Source: Amphritea sp. 1_MG-2023
Lineage (GTDB): Bacteria; Pseudomonadota; Gammaproteobacteria; Pseudomonadales; Balneatricaceae
Length of the DNA stretch: 64,000 bases
Assembly (NCBI RefSeq): GCF_030547545.1
Contig: NZ_JAUOQE010000006.1
Coordinates: 1-64,000, forward strand
Reading direction: 5' to 3'
Shown here: one piece after another, positions 31,212 to 41,258 of the stretch
Layout: each line of letters begins with the position of its first letter
How positions within the stretch are numbered: the first letter of the stretch is position 1
Translations under genes and position numbers: made by a program
Notes under the pieces: generated by a model
What the model was told of the DNA's origin: nothing
The model's input: only the letters and a program-made list of their open reading frames with translations
Database searches by the model: none

Positions 31212-31700
31212 ATGGCAGAGAACGATCAGAGTTCACAAGAACAACAAAACCCTCAGTTTGCGATTCAGCGTGTCTACTTAAAAGATGCGTCATTTGAAGC
31301 ACCTAATTCACCGAAAGTGTTCACCCATCAATGGAAGCCAGAAATCAATCTGGATATGAATACCGCCACGGCAACACTCGATGAAGGTGTATTTGAAGTC
31401 GTGCTAACCCTGACGGTCACCGCCAAAAACGAAAATGACACCGCCTTCCTTGTCGAAGTACAGCAAGCGGGTATTTTCACAATCACCGGCCTTAGCGATG
31501 CTGAACTGCATCACACACTCGGCGCGTTCTGCCCAAGCATTCTCTTCCCATATGCACGTGAAGCCATCGATAACATGGTCAACAAAGGCAGCTTCCCAGC
31601 CCTAATGTTGTCACCGGTTAACTTTGATGCACTGTATGCTCAACAGCTGCAACAGCAAGCTCAAGCGGCTGCCGCGTCAGAAGAAGCGCCACAGCACTAA
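31212..31700 (+). CDS. secB: Protein-export chaperone SecB
   Basis: Cytosolic tetrameric chaperone that keeps precursors unfolded and delivers them to SecA. The 162-aa product contains [19 protein letters not shown] and the C-terminal [12 protein letters not shown]...[15 protein letters not shown], with a Gln/Ala-rich acidic tail typical of the family. It is followed by a bidirectional terminator. gpsA, which usually follows secB in enterics, is not here. Confidence 0.97.
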   Translation: MAENDQSSQEQQNPQFAIQRVYLKDASFEAPNSPKVFTHQWKPEINLDMNTATATLDEGVFEVVLTLTVTAKNENDTAFLVEVQQAGIFTITGLSDAELHHTLGAFCPSILFPYAREAIDNMVNKGSFPALMLSPVNFDALYAQQLQQQAQAAAASEEAPQH

Positions 31701-31723
31701 GCCGAAGGCTACGTTCGCGCATA

Positions 31724-31754
31724 AAAAAACCGGACATGTTCCGGTTTTTTTTTA
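31724..31754. terminator. Bidirectional terminator between secB and trmL
   Basis: Stem AACCGGA / TCCGGTT (31729-31735, 31741-31747) with loop CATGT, preceded by A7 and followed by T9 in total. Serves the two converging genes. Confidence 0.94.
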
Positions 31755-31778
31755 GCCCTACCCTTTGACTTGAAATAC

Positions 31779-32243
31779 TCAAGTTCCGCCATCAAAGCCC
31801 AACTGACGCCAAGCTTCATAAACCACAACTGCCACCGTATTCGATAAGTTCAAACTCCGGCTATCGGCCTTCATCGGTAACCGCAGGCGCTGCTCATTAG
31901 GCAGACTATCTAATACTTCTGCCGGCAAACCTCGCGTTTCTGGACCAAATAACAAGACATCACCGGCGGAGAATGCTGCCCCCGTATACGCATGACTCCC
32001 CTTGGTTGTCAGCGCCCAAATATGCCGCGGCGATAATGTATCTAAACAACTTTGCAGATCAGGATAGCGCCCGACCTGAGCGAATTCGTGATAATCGAGC
32101 CCCGCACGCCGTAGCTTTTTATCATCTAAATCGAAGCCTAACGGCTCAATGAGATGTAATTTAAACCCAGTATTGGCACACAAACGAATAATGTTACCGG
32201 TATTAGGTGGTATTTCCGGTTGGTAAAGCACAACGTGAAGCAT
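31779..32243 (-). CDS. trmL: tRNA (cytidine/uridine-34 2'-O)-methyltransferase
   Basis: SPOUT-class (knotted) methyltransferase that modifies the wobble base of tRNA-Leu. The product from the ATG at 32243 is 154 aa, starting [31 protein letters not shown] and [22 protein letters not shown] form the knot and S-adenosylmethionine site. The frame extends six codons to a GTG, but AGGGA 8 nt before the ATG and the family N-terminus favour 32243. That AGGGA lies in the 3' arm of the ntrC terminator hairpin, see the terminator entry. Confidence 0.94.
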   Translation of the reverse strand: MLHVVLYQPEIPPNTGNIIRLCANTGFKLHLIEPLGFDLDDKKLRRAGLDYHEFAQVGRYPDLQSCLDTLSPRHIWALTTKGSHAYTGAAFSAGDVLLFGPETRGLPAEVLDSLPNEQRLRLPMKADSRSLNLSNTVAVVVYEAWRQLGFDGGT

Positions 32244-32278
32244 AAAAAAAATCCCTGACACTCGATGAGGCAGGGATT
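32244..32278 (-). terminator. ntrC terminator abutting the trmL start codon
   Basis: On the minus strand AATCCCTG pairs with CAGGGATT (32250-32257 and 32271-32278) around a 13-nt loop, then a run of eight T ends exactly at the trmL ATG. The trmL ribosome-binding sequence AGGGA is inside the 3' arm. Termination of the glnL-glnG transcript and trmL expression therefore look mutually exclusive at this site. Confidence 0.85.
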
Positions 32279-32299
32279 ATAGCTGAAACTGACTGAAGA

Positions 32300-33724
32300 T
32301 TACTCCTCTGCCGTTTCAGGCACATCATCCATGCCTAACTCTTTAATCTTTCTGGTCAGAGTATTACGCCCCCAACCTAATAACAACGAGGCATCTCGAC
32401 GACGACCCGCGGTTTGTTTTAAGGCCGCTTCAATCATGATTTTTTCAAATGCCGGTACAGCGGTATCCAAAATCGATGTCGATCCTTGCTGCAACTGTTT
32501 TTCAGCCCAGTTACGCAAGGCCTTCTCCCAATTGGAGGTGATAATTTGTTCATCACCCGTCTGTTCCAGCAGCTCAGGCGGCAGATCGCCAACCAACACT
32601 TCACGCCCAGACGCCATGACGGTTAGCCAACGACAGGTGTTCTCTAACTGACGTACATTACCGGGCCAAGGCAGCGTACTCAAAAACACTTCGGTATCCG
32701 GATGCAGCAGCTTTGATTCAACACTCAACTCTTCCGCTGAACTCTGCAGGAAGTGACGCGTCAAACGAGGAATATCTTCGCGACGCTCAGCCAGCTTAGG
32801 AATATGGATACGGATAACATTAAGACGGTGGAATAGATCCTCACGAAACCGCCCTTGTTGTACCAGAGACTCTAAATCTTGGTGAGTCGCCGCAATAATA
32901 CGCACATCCACCTTAACCGAGGTATGCCCACCCACTCGATAAAATTCACCCTCTGCTAGCACACGCAAAAGTCGTGTCTGCGTATCCGCAGGCATATCAC
33001 CAATTTCATCGAGAAACAGCGTACCACCGTCCGCCTGCTCGAAGCGCCCGGGACGGGCTGCGGCAGCCCCCGTAAACGAGCCTTTCTCATGTCCAAACAG
33101 CTCGGATTCGATCAAATCTTTAGGAATAGCCGCCATATTGAGCGGAATAAAGGGCTTCGATGCGCGCGGACTATGTTGATGTAATGCATTGGCGACCAGC
33201 TCTTTACCCGTGCCCGACTCACCATTAATGAGCACGGTAATGTTTGATTGAGATAAACGCCCGATGGCACGAAACACTTCCTGCATGGCCGGTGCTTCAC
33301 CAATAATTTCAGTTTGCGCTTCGGGCTCTTCGCCTCGTTGTTGCTGTTGTTCACGCGCATGCTCCACCGCACGCATGACCAATGCCGCTGCCTCGTCGAT
33401 ATCAAACGGCTTAGGCAGATACTCAAACGCGCCGCCCTTATAAGAGGCCACGGCACTATCTAGGTCGGAATGCGCCGTCATTATAATAATGGGCAACTCG
33501 GGATGTTCCGCATTGACCCGTTCGAGTAAGTCGAGGCCATCAATACCCGGCATTCGAATATCACTGACAACGACATCGGGCGCTTCCCGCTGCAGTTGCT
33601 GCAACATCGCATCGCCACTTTCAAACAAGGTAACATTGACCCCTTCACTGGTCAGCGCTTTATCCATCACCCAACGAATTGAACGATCATCATCTACAAT
33701 CCAGACAGATGCGGCCTTAGTCAT
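32300..33724 (-). CDS. glnG: Nitrogen regulator NtrC (sigma-54 activator)
   Basis: Response regulator of nitrogen starvation, 474 aa. The receiver domain (about 5-120) has the phosphorylation Asp in [10 protein letters not shown]. The AAA+ domain (about 140-370) has Walker A GESGTGKE, the sigma-54 contact loop GSFTGA (variant of GAFTGA) and Walker [15 protein letters not shown] Fis-type HTH ([24 protein letters not shown]) closes the protein. It overlaps the ntrB gene by 8 bp. The probable targets glnA and glnL lie next to it with visible NtrC sites. Confidence 0.97.
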   Translation of the reverse strand: MTKAASVWIVDDDRSIRWVMDKALTSEGVNVTLFESGDAMLQQLQREAPDVVVSDIRMPGIDGLDLLERVNAEHPELPIIIMTAHSDLDSAVASYKGGAFEYLPKPFDIDEAAALVMRAVEHAREQQQQRGEEPEAQTEIIGEAPAMQEVFRAIGRLSQSNITVLINGESGTGKELVANALHQHSPRASKPFIPLNMAAIPKDLIESELFGHEKGSFTGAAAARPGRFEQADGGTLFLDEIGDMPADTQTRLLRVLAEGEFYRVGGHTSVKVDVRIIAATHQDLESLVQQGRFREDLFHRLNVIRIHIPKLAERREDIPRLTRHFLQSSAEELSVESKLLHPDTEVFLSTLPWPGNVRQLENTCRWLTVMASGREVLVGDLPPELLEQTGDEQIITSNWEKALRNWAEKQLQQGSTSILDTAVPAFEKIMIEAALKQTAGRRRDASLLLGWGRNTLTRKIKELGMDDVPETAEE

Positions 33725-34787
33725 TATGTTGCTCCAGTGGTATTAATAGTTGAAAACAGGTTTCACCCGGAACACTGCGACACTCGATCAGCCCCCGATG
33801 TTTAGCCAGTACCGATTGCGCAATGGACAATCCAAGCCCCGTACCGACTGCTCGTCCACTCACCATCGGATAGAAAATCTTCTGCAAAAGTTCTTCAGGT
33901 ATTCCCGGCCCGTTGTCCGTGATCTCGACACAACAGACTAAGCGATGCATCTCAGCTCCCAGCGTTAGGTTACGAATAACCCGGCTACGCAAAATAATCC
34001 GTGGATTATCGATGTCAGCTTCTTGCAACGCCTGCATACTGTTTCTGACAATATTCAGTACCGCTTGAATCAGCTGTTCACGATCCCCCATAAATTCAGG
34101 CAGACTCGGATCATAATCACGCAACACCGATACCTGACCGGCAGACTCAGCGGTCACCAAGCTACTCACATGCTCGAGAATAGAATGAATATTCACCTCT
34201 TCCATACGCGGCATTTTATGTGGCCCGAGCATTCGATCGACCAAATTACGTAAGCGATCCGCTTCATCAATAATCACTCGGGTATAATCGTGCAATGCGA
34301 CATCGGGTAGTTCTCGCTCCAGTAACTGTGCCGCGCCACGCAAGCCCCCTAAAGGGTTCTTAATCTCATGCGCTAAGCCCCGCACTAACGAAATCACCGT
34401 TTCATGATTACTCAGTAGCTCCTCTTCACGAGAGATACGGATCAAGCGATCCCGTGGGGTTAACTCAATCAATACCAATTGACCATATTTTTGCGGCATC
34501 GGATTAACACTGTAATCGATGGTAATCTCACGCCCACCTAGGGTTACCAGCTTTGCCTCACGCTTGGTAAAAGGATGACCATTTTCGAGCGCCCCAACCA
34601 ACGCATTCTGATCATCATCAACCAAAAACCAATCGTGAAAAGGCAACTGAGCCAAACGACGCGCACTCGACTCAAGCAACATTTCTGCCGCCGGATTCAT
34701 ATACACCAGTTGTAGCTGACCATCGACCAATACCGTCGCGGTAGATAAACTATCTAATATATGTTTATGTAAATCTGGAGCAATCAT
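33717..34787 (-). CDS. glnL: Nitrogen sensor kinase NtrB
   Basis: Cytoplasmic histidine kinase/phosphatase partner of NtrC, 356 aa, controlled by the PII protein in this family. A PAS domain (about 8-110) is followed by the H-box LAHEIKNPLGGLRGA with the phosphorylated His (near 138), an N-box around VLNIVRNSMQAL and G-boxes DNGPGIPEELL and GTGLGLSIAQ. No membrane helix. It is transcribed from the NtrC-overlapped promoter at 34957-34986, downstream of the glnA terminator. Confidence 0.97.
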   Translation of the reverse strand: MIAPDLHKHILDSLSTATVLVDGQLQLVYMNPAAEMLLESSARRLAQLPFHDWFLVDDDQNALVGALENGHPFTKREAKLVTLGGREITIDYSVNPMPQKYGQLVLIELTPRDRLIRISREEELLSNHETVISLVRGLAHEIKNPLGGLRGAAQLLERELPDVALHDYTRVIIDEADRLRNLVDRMLGPHKMPRMEEVNIHSILEHVSSLVTAESAGQVSVLRDYDPSLPEFMGDREQLIQAVLNIVRNSMQALQEADIDNPRIILRSRVIRNLTLGAEMHRLVCCVEITDNGPGIPEELLQKIFYPMVSGRAVGTGLGLSIAQSVLAKHRGLIECRSVPGETCFQLLIPLEQHND

Positions 34788-34956
34788 CTTCGATGCTATA
34801 CCTCAAGAACTTGCCATCATTCCGATTGTGAAATAAATACGGCGTTTAAAAAGATAACTGCAAAAAACAAACCAACTCGGTGCATGCAAAAAAATAAGCA
34901 GCTAAACGAGCACTGACGGTATCTTCAAGCCTATGTTTAACCATCTTCGCAGTATG

Positions 34957-34986
34957 AGTATAGCAGGCTTCGCACTACAATAGTGC
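34957..34986 (-). promoter_or_regulatory. glnL (ntrB) promoter overlapped by an NtrC operator
   Basis: GCACTACAATAGTGC (34972-34986) is a perfect-arm match to the NtrC half-sites (GCAC-N7-GTGC). On the minus strand a -10 TATACT lies at 34957-34962, and its -35 window at 17-bp spacing (34980-34985) falls inside the operator. This is the layout of a promoter repressed by NtrC-phosphate, as at E. coli glnLp. Confidence 0.65.
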
Positions 34987-35001
34987 GGATAAGTTTTAGG
35001 C

Positions 35002-35028
35002 AAAAAAAAGCCTCCATGAAGGAGGCTT
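35002..35028 (-). terminator. glnA terminator
   Basis: Minus-strand stem AAGCCTCC / GGAGGCTT with a 5-nt loop followed by T8 (35002-35009). It lies 20 bp past the glnA stop, so ntrB and ntrC depend mainly on their own promoter. Confidence 0.93.
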
Positions 35029-35047
35029 GGTATCATTTACTGATCAA

Positions 35048-36451
35048 TTAAACAGAGTAATACAGATCGAACTCAACAGGGTGAGTTGTCTGACTAATCT
35101 TCTCACACTCTTCAGTTTTCAGCGCGATATAAGCGTCAATCATGTCGTCAGTGAAAACACCGCCGGCGGTCAAGAACTCACGATCGGCATCCAAGGCTGC
35201 CAATGCTTCTTCGAAAGAGGCCGCAACGGTTGGAATTGCCAACGCTTCTTCTGCTGGCAGATCATATAGATCTTTATCCGCAGGATCGCCAGGGTGAATT
35301 TTGTTTTTGATACCATCAAGACCCGCCATCATCAGTGCCGCAAAGCACAGGTATGGGTTAGCCGATGGATCAGGGAAACGTGTCTCGATGCGGTATGCTT
35401 TCGGGTTAGTCACGTATGGAATACGGATAGAAGCAGAGCGGTTACGGGCAGAATATGCCAGCATTACAGGTGCTTCAAAACCTGGCACCAAACGCTTGTA
35501 AGCGTTAGTTGATGCGTTAGTCAGGGCATTCAAGGCTTTCGCATGCTTGATGATACCACCGATGTAGAACAACGCCGTTTCACTCAGACCCGCATAAGCA
35601 TCACCGTGGAAGATGTTAACACCATCTTTAGACAGCGACTGATGCACATGCATACCCGAACCGTTATCACCCACCAAAGGCTTAGGCATAAACGTAGCTG
35701 TTTTACCATAAGCGTGAGCAACGTTGTGGACACAGTATTTCAGGATTTGAACTTCATCAGCCTTAGCCGTCAGCGTGTTAGGACCGACACCGATCTCACA
35801 CTGACCTGCTGTCGCCACTTCATGGTGATGTACTTCGATGGTCAATCCCATCGCTGACATCGCATCACACATAGCCGCTCGCAAATCATGCAGTGAATCA
35901 ACCGGCGGCACTGGGAAATAACCCCCTTTAACCCGTGGACGGTGACCCGTATTACCACCTTCGAAGGTGCTGTTAGTCGACCAAGAAGCTTCTTCAGAAC
36001 CAATAGAGTAGCCACAACCACTGATATCATGATGCCACTTCACTTCATCAAACACGAAGAATTCAGGCTCAGGACCAAAAATAGCGGTATCAGCAATACC
36101 CGTCGACTTCAAATACGCTTCAGCACGCTTAGCAACCGAACGTGGATCACGCTCATAACCTTGGCCAGTGGTCGGCTCAACGATGTCACAACGCACGATA
36201 ATAGTCGTATCTTCGGCAAATGGATCCATAACAGAGGCAGAATCGTCTGGCTGCAGAATCATGTCTGATTCATTGATACCTTTCCAGCCACCGATGGAAG
36301 ATCCATCAAACATTTTGCCTTCTTCGAAGAAGTCTTCACTAATTTCGGTTACTGGGATGGTAACGTGCTGCTCTTTACCGTGAGTATCGGTAAAACGCAT
36401 ATCAACCCACTTAACATCATGCTCTTTGATCAGATTCAGAGTCTCTGACAT
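35048..36451 (-). CDS. glnA: Glutamine synthetase, type I
   Basis: Dodecameric ATP-dependent enzyme that condenses ammonia with glutamate. The 467-aa product has [23 protein letters not shown], the ATP site around GSGMHVHQS and [16 protein letters not shown] near residue 395 contains the tyrosine that is adenylylated by GlnE in the GSI-beta class, so covalent control is expected. GGAG lies 8 nt before the ATG. Upstream are a near-consensus sigma-54 promoter and two NtrC enhancers. Confidence 0.98.
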   Translation of the reverse strand: MSETLNLIKEHDVKWVDMRFTDTHGKEQHVTIPVTEISEDFFEEGKMFDGSSIGGWKGINESDMILQPDDSASVMDPFAEDTTIIVRCDIVEPTTGQGYERDPRSVAKRAEAYLKSTGIADTAIFGPEPEFFVFDEVKWHHDISGCGYSIGSEEASWSTNSTFEGGNTGHRPRVKGGYFPVPPVDSLHDLRAAMCDAMSAMGLTIEVHHHEVATAGQCEIGVGPNTLTAKADEVQILKYCVHNVAHAYGKTATFMPKPLVGDNGSGMHVHQSLSKDGVNIFHGDAYAGLSETALFYIGGIIKHAKALNALTNASTNAYKRLVPGFEAPVMLAYSARNRSASIRIPYVTNPKAYRIETRFPDPSANPYLCFAALMMAGLDGIKNKIHPGDPADKDLYDLPAEEALAIPTVAASFEEALAALDADREFLTAGGVFTDDMIDAYIALKTEECEKISQTTHPVEFDLYYSV

Positions 36452-36547
36452 GTGACTTTCTCCACTAGATTAAATTGCCAGACCCCTAACTGATTACGTA
36501 AGGCTCATTTAAGAGCCTAACCAGTCAGGCTTATTTCGCTTTTAGGC

Positions 36548-36563
36548 AGCAAGAGGTATGCCA
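36548..36563 (-). promoter_or_regulatory. Sigma-54 promoter of glnA
   Basis: On the minus strand TGGCATA-CCTC-TTGCT matches the -24/-12 consensus TGGCACG-N4-TTGCW with only CG-to-TA changes. Transcription would start near 36537, leaving a leader of about 85 nt before glnA. Confidence 0.8.
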
Positions 36564-36638
36564 GTCAATGAAAGCACCGAAAACACGCGACCAACAGCCT
36601 TTTTGATCGAATTTGAAACAATGATAACTCTGAAAAAC

Positions 36639-36684
36639 GAACCAAAATAGAGCAATCAAAACAAACAACGAACCAAAATAGTGC
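36639..36684. promoter_or_regulatory. Tandem NtrC enhancer sites of glnA
   Basis: Two sites, GAACCAAAATAGAGC (36639-36653) and GAACCAAAATAGTGC (36670-36684), read on the minus strand as GCNC-N5-TGGTTC, close to GCAC-N5-TGGTGC. They are 31 bp apart, about three helical turns, and 75-135 bp upstream of the sigma-54 promoter, the normal enhancer position. Confidence 0.75.
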
Positions 36685-36849
36685 GGTCTACATTTTTACG
36701 TTTTGCCGCCATCCTCTCTGCTTCAAAAAGGTGCCATCATAATACGCTAACGAATAGGACTTATCCTCAAAAACAGACAGCGAAACCAGAAAAAAAACTA
36801 TTTTTACTAATCTAGACACAAGAAACACGCAGCCGCCTTATAACTCATG

Positions 36850-36855
36850 TATAAT
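36850..36855 (+). promoter_or_regulatory. -10 element of the typA promoter
   Basis: Perfect TATAAT followed by GTGCGC. The -35 window is poor (ACGCAG at 17-bp spacing). An ATG inside this box is in frame with typA but cannot be a start if transcription begins near 36862. Confidence 0.6.
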
Positions 36856-36892
36856 GTGCGCTTCTAAAATTTGTCTGCACAGGTTCCCAGAC

Positions 36893-38710
36893 GTGATTGA
36901 AAAATTAAGAAATATTGCAATTATAGCCCACGTTGACCATGGTAAAACCACTCTGGTTGATAAACTGCTTTCTCAGTCCGGTACGCTGGGACGTCGCGAC
37001 GAAGGCACTGAACGGATCATGGATTCCAATGATCAAGAGAAAGAACGTGGTATTACCATCTTAGCGAAAAACACCGCTATTGAATGGAATGACTACCACA
37101 TCAACATCGTAGACACCCCTGGACACGCCGACTTTGGTGGCGAAGTAGAACGGGTTCTGTCGATGGTTGATTGTGTATGCCTGTTGGTTGATGCCGTTGA
37201 TGGCCCAATGCCACAAACGCGCTTCGTGACGCAAAAAGCCTTTGAACAAGGCCTACGCCCTATCGTTGTGGTTAACAAAGTTGACCGCCCGGGTTCTCGT
37301 CCTGACTATGTTGTTGATCAAGTGTTTGATCTATTTGATAGCCTCGGTGCAACGGATGAACAGCTGGACTTCCCGATCATCTACGCCTCAGCGCTAAACG
37401 GTATTGCCGGTCAAGAACCCGATGCACTGGCTGATGATATGACGCCTCTGTTTGAAGCCATCGTGGAACATGTTAATCCACCACAGGTTGATACTGATGG
37501 TCCATTCCAAATGCAGATCTCTGCATTGGATTACAACAGCTATGTCGGCGTTATCGGTGTCGGTCGTGTTAGCCGTGGTATGGTTAAGCTGAATCAAGTG
37601 GTTAAAGTCATCGATCGTGATGGTAATGTCCGTAACGGTAAAGTACAGAAGATCATGGGTTACCTCGGTCTAGACCGTGTTGACGTTGAATCAGCACAAG
37701 CGGGCGATATTATTTGTATCACCGGCATTGATGCCCTGAACATCTCCGACACCCTGTGTGATCCTGCTACTGTAGAAGCACTACCTGCACTGTCGGTTGA
37801 TGAGCCAACCGTGTCCATGACCTTCCAAGTCAATGACTCACCATTTGCCGGTAAAGATGGTAAATACGTTACCAGCCGTAACATCAAAGACCGTCTGGAT
37901 CGCGAACTGATTCATAACGTTGCACTGCGCGTTGAACAGGGCGATTCACCAGAGAAATTCAAAGTCTCTGGCCGTGGTGAACTACACCTGTCAGTACTGA
38001 TCGAATCAATGCGTCGCGAAGGCTTTGAGCTGGGTGTATCCCGTCCTGAAGTAATTCAAAAAGAAGTGGACGGAAAAACCCACGAACCTTTTGAAACCGT
38101 GATGATTGATGTTGAAGAACAGCATCAAGGCAGCATTATTGAAGAGCTGGGCAAACGTCGCGGCGATATGAATAACATGGAAGTCGATGGTAAGGGTCGT
38201 GTACGTCTGACGTTCCTGATCCCGTCTCGTGGACTGATCGGTTTCCGCTCGCAGTTCCTGACCATGACTTCCGGTACCGGTATCATGACATCTGTCTTCG
38301 ATCACTACGGTGAAGTTAAAGAAGGTGAAGTGATCAGCCGTAATAACGGTGTTCTGGTATCCATGGTGACCGGTAAAGCACTGGGTTATTCACTCTGGAA
38401 CTTACAAGAGCGTGGCCGTCTGTGCGTTGAGCCCAATGTCGAAGTATATGAAGGTATGATTCTGGGTATTCATAGCCGCAGCAACGACTTGGCCGTTAAC
38501 CCAATCAAGGGTAAGCAGTTGACCAACGTCCGTGCTTCGGGTACTGATGAGAATATTCAGTTAACGCCGCCTGTTCGCTTCACCTTGGAACAAGCACTGG
38601 ATTTCATCGAAGATGATGAACTGGTCGAAGTAACACCTCTTGCTATCCGTATTCGCAAGAAGTTACTGACTGAAAACGAGCGTAAACGCTTCTCACGTTC
38701 AGGTAAATAA
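36893..38710 (+). CDS. typA: Ribosome-associated GTPase TypA/BipA
   Basis: Translational GTPase related to EF-G that supports ribosome assembly and stress growth. From the GTG at 36893 the product is 605 aa, the family length, starting (M)[26 protein letters not shown]1 AHVDHGKT, the switch I RGITI, G3 DTPGHADF, G4 NKVD and G5 ASA are intact, and the C-terminal BipA domain is complete. The longer frame from 36854 would start inside the promoter -10 box. AGG precedes the GTG. Confidence 0.96.
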   Translation: MIEKLRNIAIIAHVDHGKTTLVDKLLSQSGTLGRRDEGTERIMDSNDQEKERGITILAKNTAIEWNDYHINIVDTPGHADFGGEVERVLSMVDCVCLLVDAVDGPMPQTRFVTQKAFEQGLRPIVVVNKVDRPGSRPDYVVDQVFDLFDSLGATDEQLDFPIIYASALNGIAGQEPDALADDMTPLFEAIVEHVNPPQVDTDGPFQMQISALDYNSYVGVIGVGRVSRGMVKLNQVVKVIDRDGNVRNGKVQKIMGYLGLDRVDVESAQAGDIICITGIDALNISDTLCDPATVEALPALSVDEPTVSMTFQVNDSPFAGKDGKYVTSRNIKDRLDRELIHNVALRVEQGDSPEKFKVSGRGELHLSVLIESMRREGFELGVSRPEVIQKEVDGKTHEPFETVMIDVEEQHQGSIIEELGKRRGDMNNMEVDGKGRVRLTFLIPSRGLIGFRSQFLTMTSGTGIMTSVFDHYGEVKEGEVISRNNGVLVSMVTGKALGYSLWNLQERGRLCVEPNVEVYEGMILGIHSRSNDLAVNPIKGKQLTNVRASGTDENIQLTPPVRFTLEQALDFIEDDELVEVTPLAIRIRKKLLTENERKRFSRSGK

Positions 38711-38741
38711 ACGCTTTTAGTTTATTGCCCTACCTGCAAAT

Positions 38742-38770
38742 AGCTCGGACAGCGACCCCTGTTCCGAGCT
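38742..38770 (+). other. Strong hairpin between typA and pip
   Basis: AGCTCGGA / TCCGAGCT (38742-38749 and 38763-38770) with an extra CAG/CTG pairing inside. No T-run follows, so it may attenuate or process the transcript rather than end it cleanly. Confidence 0.5.
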
Positions 38771-38809
38771 ATACTTCCGGTGTCTGTCAGCCCACAAGGA
38801 CACCTAAAT

Positions 38810-39760
38810 ATGAACATCCTTTTTCCTGATATCAATCCCTATAAACAGCACCATTTAGCGGTTGATGATCGACATACCCTCTATATTGAAGAAAGCGGTA
38901 ACGCTCAAGGCATTCCTGTACTGTTTATTCATGGCGGACCCGGTGGCGGCACCAGCCCCACGCATCGTAAATTCTTCGATCCAGAAAAATACCGTATCAT
39001 CCTCTTCGATCAGCGTGGCTGCGGACTCTCAACACCCCATGCCGAACTCGCCGACAACAACACTCAAAACCTCATCAACGATATCGAACAGATTCGCAAC
39101 TATCTGAATGTTGATCAATGGTTACTGTTTGGTGGCTCCTGGGGCTCAACTCTTAGCTTACTGTATGCCGAAAGCTTTCCCGAACGGGTCTGCGGAATGA
39201 TTCTACGAGGCATTTTTCTCTGTCGTAACGAGGATATTCGCTGGTTCTATCAACAAGGTGCTAGCGCCATCTTCCCAGACTACTGGCAAGAATATCAGCA
39301 GGTTATCCCGCAGCAGGAACGTGCAGATATGTTACGCGCCTACTATCAGCGTCTCACCTCGGATAACGATATCGCCAGAATGTCAGCCGCCAAAGCTTGG
39401 TCGGTGTGGGAAGGTCGCTGTTCAACATTGAATCCAAATAATGATATTGTCGATCATTTTGGTGATCCTCATATCGCCTTAGCTATGGCCCGCATAGAAG
39501 CCCATTACTTTACCCATCATGCCTTTATCGATGCCGATCAGATCCTGCGCGATGCCCATAAGATCCAACAGATACCCACCGTCATCGTCCACGGTCGCTA
39601 CGATATGGTTTGTCCTATCCAGCAAGCTTTCGCCTTATATAACGCCCTACCTCAAGCAGAGCTACATATTGTCAGAGATGCCGGTCACAGCGCCTTTGAA
39701 GTGGGCATTACTGATAACCTCATCAAAGCCACGCAACAATTTGCACTCTCCAAAGCCTAA
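38810..39760 (+). CDS. pip: Proline iminopeptidase
   Basis: Alpha/beta-hydrolase peptidase (family S33) that removes N-terminal proline from peptides. From the ATG at 38810 it is 316 aa. The oxyanion-hole HGGPGGG, the nucleophile motif GGSWGS, and the Asp and His in HGRYDMVCP and DAGHSAFE form the catalytic set; FDQRGCGLS is also typical. AAGGA (38796-38800) lies 9 nt before the chosen ATG; the frame is open 10 codons further but without family likeness. Confidence 0.95.
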   Translation: MNILFPDINPYKQHHLAVDDRHTLYIEESGNAQGIPVLFIHGGPGGGTSPTHRKFFDPEKYRIILFDQRGCGLSTPHAELADNNTQNLINDIEQIRNYLNVDQWLLFGGSWGSTLSLLYAESFPERVCGMILRGIFLCRNEDIRWFYQQGASAIFPDYWQEYQQVIPQQERADMLRAYYQRLTSDNDIARMSAAKAWSVWEGRCSTLNPNNDIVDHFGDPHIALAMARIEAHYFTHHAFIDADQILRDAHKIQQIPTVIVHGRYDMVCPIQQAFALYNALPQAELHIVRDAGHSAFEVGITDNLIKATQQFALSKA

Positions 39761-39789
39761 CGGCTGCAGCCAACGATTAAGGAATACTG

Positions 39790-40227
39790 TTGAAAGCACT
39801 TATTCAGCGAGTCAGCTCCGCATCTGTCGAGATTGCTGGCGAATGCCACGGTAAAATAGCCTCCGGCACACTCTTGTTACTCGGTATCGAAAAAACAGAT
39901 ACTCAAGCGAGTGCCGATAAACTCCTGCAGAAAGTATTGAATTATCGCATCTTCAGCGACGCCGATGGCAAGATGAATCTCAACCTTCAACAACACGCCG
40001 GCGGCTTGTTAATCGTCTCACAGTTCACTCTGGTGGCCGATACGGCGAAAGGCTTGCGCCCGGGATTTTCCAAGGGCGCCACCCCAGAACAAGGTGAAGC
40101 ACTGTATGACTACTTCGTCCAACAGGCCAAAGACCGCCATCCCAGCGTCGCCACCGGTCGCTTTGGAGCCAACATGCAAGTCAACCTTGTTAATGATGGC
40201 CCCGTCACCTTTCTATTAGAAGTGTAA
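39790..40227 (+). CDS. dtd: D-aminoacyl-tRNA deacylase
   Basis: Hydrolyses D-aminoacyl-tRNAs (and Gly-tRNA-Ala), protecting translation. The 145-aa product begins with TTG ([15 protein letters not shown]), with AAGGA 6 nt upstream. The two active-site motifs, SQFTLVAD (near residue 77) and NDGPVTF (near 135), are intact. It lies 30 bp after pip and 5 bp before the AEC gene. Confidence 0.96.
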   Translation: MKALIQRVSSASVEIAGECHGKIASGTLLLLGIEKTDTQASADKLLQKVLNYRIFSDADGKMNLNLQQHAGGLLIVSQFTLVADTAKGLRPGFSKGATPEQGEALYDYFVQQAKDRHPSVATGRFGANMQVNLVNDGPVTFLLEV

Positions 40228-40231
40228 GCCG

Positions 40232-41125
40232 ATGGAGACGACAACCTTCGCCCTCGCCGAGCGTATCTTTCTGACGGTCTTTCCTCTGTTTGCTATCGTT
40301 CTGTGTGGCTACCTCTACGGTCGCTATAAAAAGCCCGATATGGCGTTAGCGAATCAGTTGAATATGGATATCTTTGTCCCGGCATTGGTCTTTTTTGTGC
40401 TCTCTGATAAGTCGTTTGATTTAGTTAAATATCAAGGACTCGCCGTGGGCGCCGCCGTTATTATTATCGGCTCTGGAGTGCTGCTTTGGCCTCTCTGTCG
40501 GTTACTCAAAGTACAGCCAAAAACATTCTTACCGCCGATGATGTTCAGTAATAGTGGTAATCTAGGCCTGCCGCTCATCATTCTTGCCTTTGGTGAAGCC
40601 GCACTGCCTGCCGCAATCATGCTGTTTATTGTTGAGATGACGCTGCACTTTACCCTCGGTATCTATATGATGGATCATCGTACCAACCCTTGGCGCTTGC
40701 TACGCATGCCGATTATCATTGCCACCATAGCCGGCCTTAGCTGGAGTAGCCTCAGCCTGTCGGTTCCCGCCTCGATTGCTACCAGTCTTGATATGCTAGG
40801 GCAAATATCGATTCCATTATTACTATTCACCTTGGGCGTACGACTGATCAGCGTTGATTTTAGCGCTTGGCGAATTGGCGTGACGGGGGCACTGCTTAGC
40901 CCGCTCGCGGGCATATTACTCGCCTACGCGGTACAGCAATGGTTGCAGCTTGAAGCCGAGCAGTTTGTCTATCTGATTATATTTGGGGCACTACCACCGG
41001 CGGTATTAAACTATATTGTCGCTGAGCAATATAACCAAGAGCCAAAACAGGTCGCCTCCATCGTGCTGTTAGGCAATATCGGCGCGCTACTGATCATTCC
41101 CGCCACCCTAGTGCTGGTATTATAA
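40232..41125 (+). CDS. AEC-family membrane transporter
   Basis: Inner-membrane protein of 297 aa with about ten hydrophobic segments in two halves, the auxin efflux carrier/malate permease fold. MMFSNSGNLGLPL (near residue 102) is the broken-helix motif of the family; LYAVQ... near the C-terminus and FGALPPAVLNYIVA form its second-half counterpart. The substrate is unknown; small organic acids are transported by some relatives. Followed by a terminator. Confidence 0.85.
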   Translation: METTTFALAERIFLTVFPLFAIVLCGYLYGRYKKPDMALANQLNMDIFVPALVFFVLSDKSFDLVKYQGLAVGAAVIIIGSGVLLWPLCRLLKVQPKTFLPPMMFSNSGNLGLPLIILAFGEAALPAAIMLFIVEMTLHFTLGIYMMDHRTNPWRLLRMPIIIATIAGLSWSSLSLSVPASIATSLDMLGQISIPLLLFTLGVRLISVDFSAWRIGVTGALLSPLAGILLAYAVQQWLQLEAEQFVYLIIFGALPPAVLNYIVAEQYNQEPKQVASIVLLGNIGALLIIPATLVLVL

Positions 41126-41126
41126 A

Positions 41127-41154
41127 AAAGGCTGCCATACGACAGCCTTTATAT
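41127..41154 (+). terminator. Terminator after the AEC transporter gene
   Basis: AAAGGCTG / CAGCCTTT (41127-41134, 41143-41150) around an 8-nt loop followed by a short T/A tail. It begins right after the stop codon. Confidence 0.75.
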
Positions 41155-41258
41155 AACACTAAGTTTAAGGTTTATATTTCACATCGATCAAGGCGCTTAC
41201 TCAGACTCCTATCTAAGGATAAAGCTGAGTCGCAAGCTCTTGATTAACCCGCGACAAC

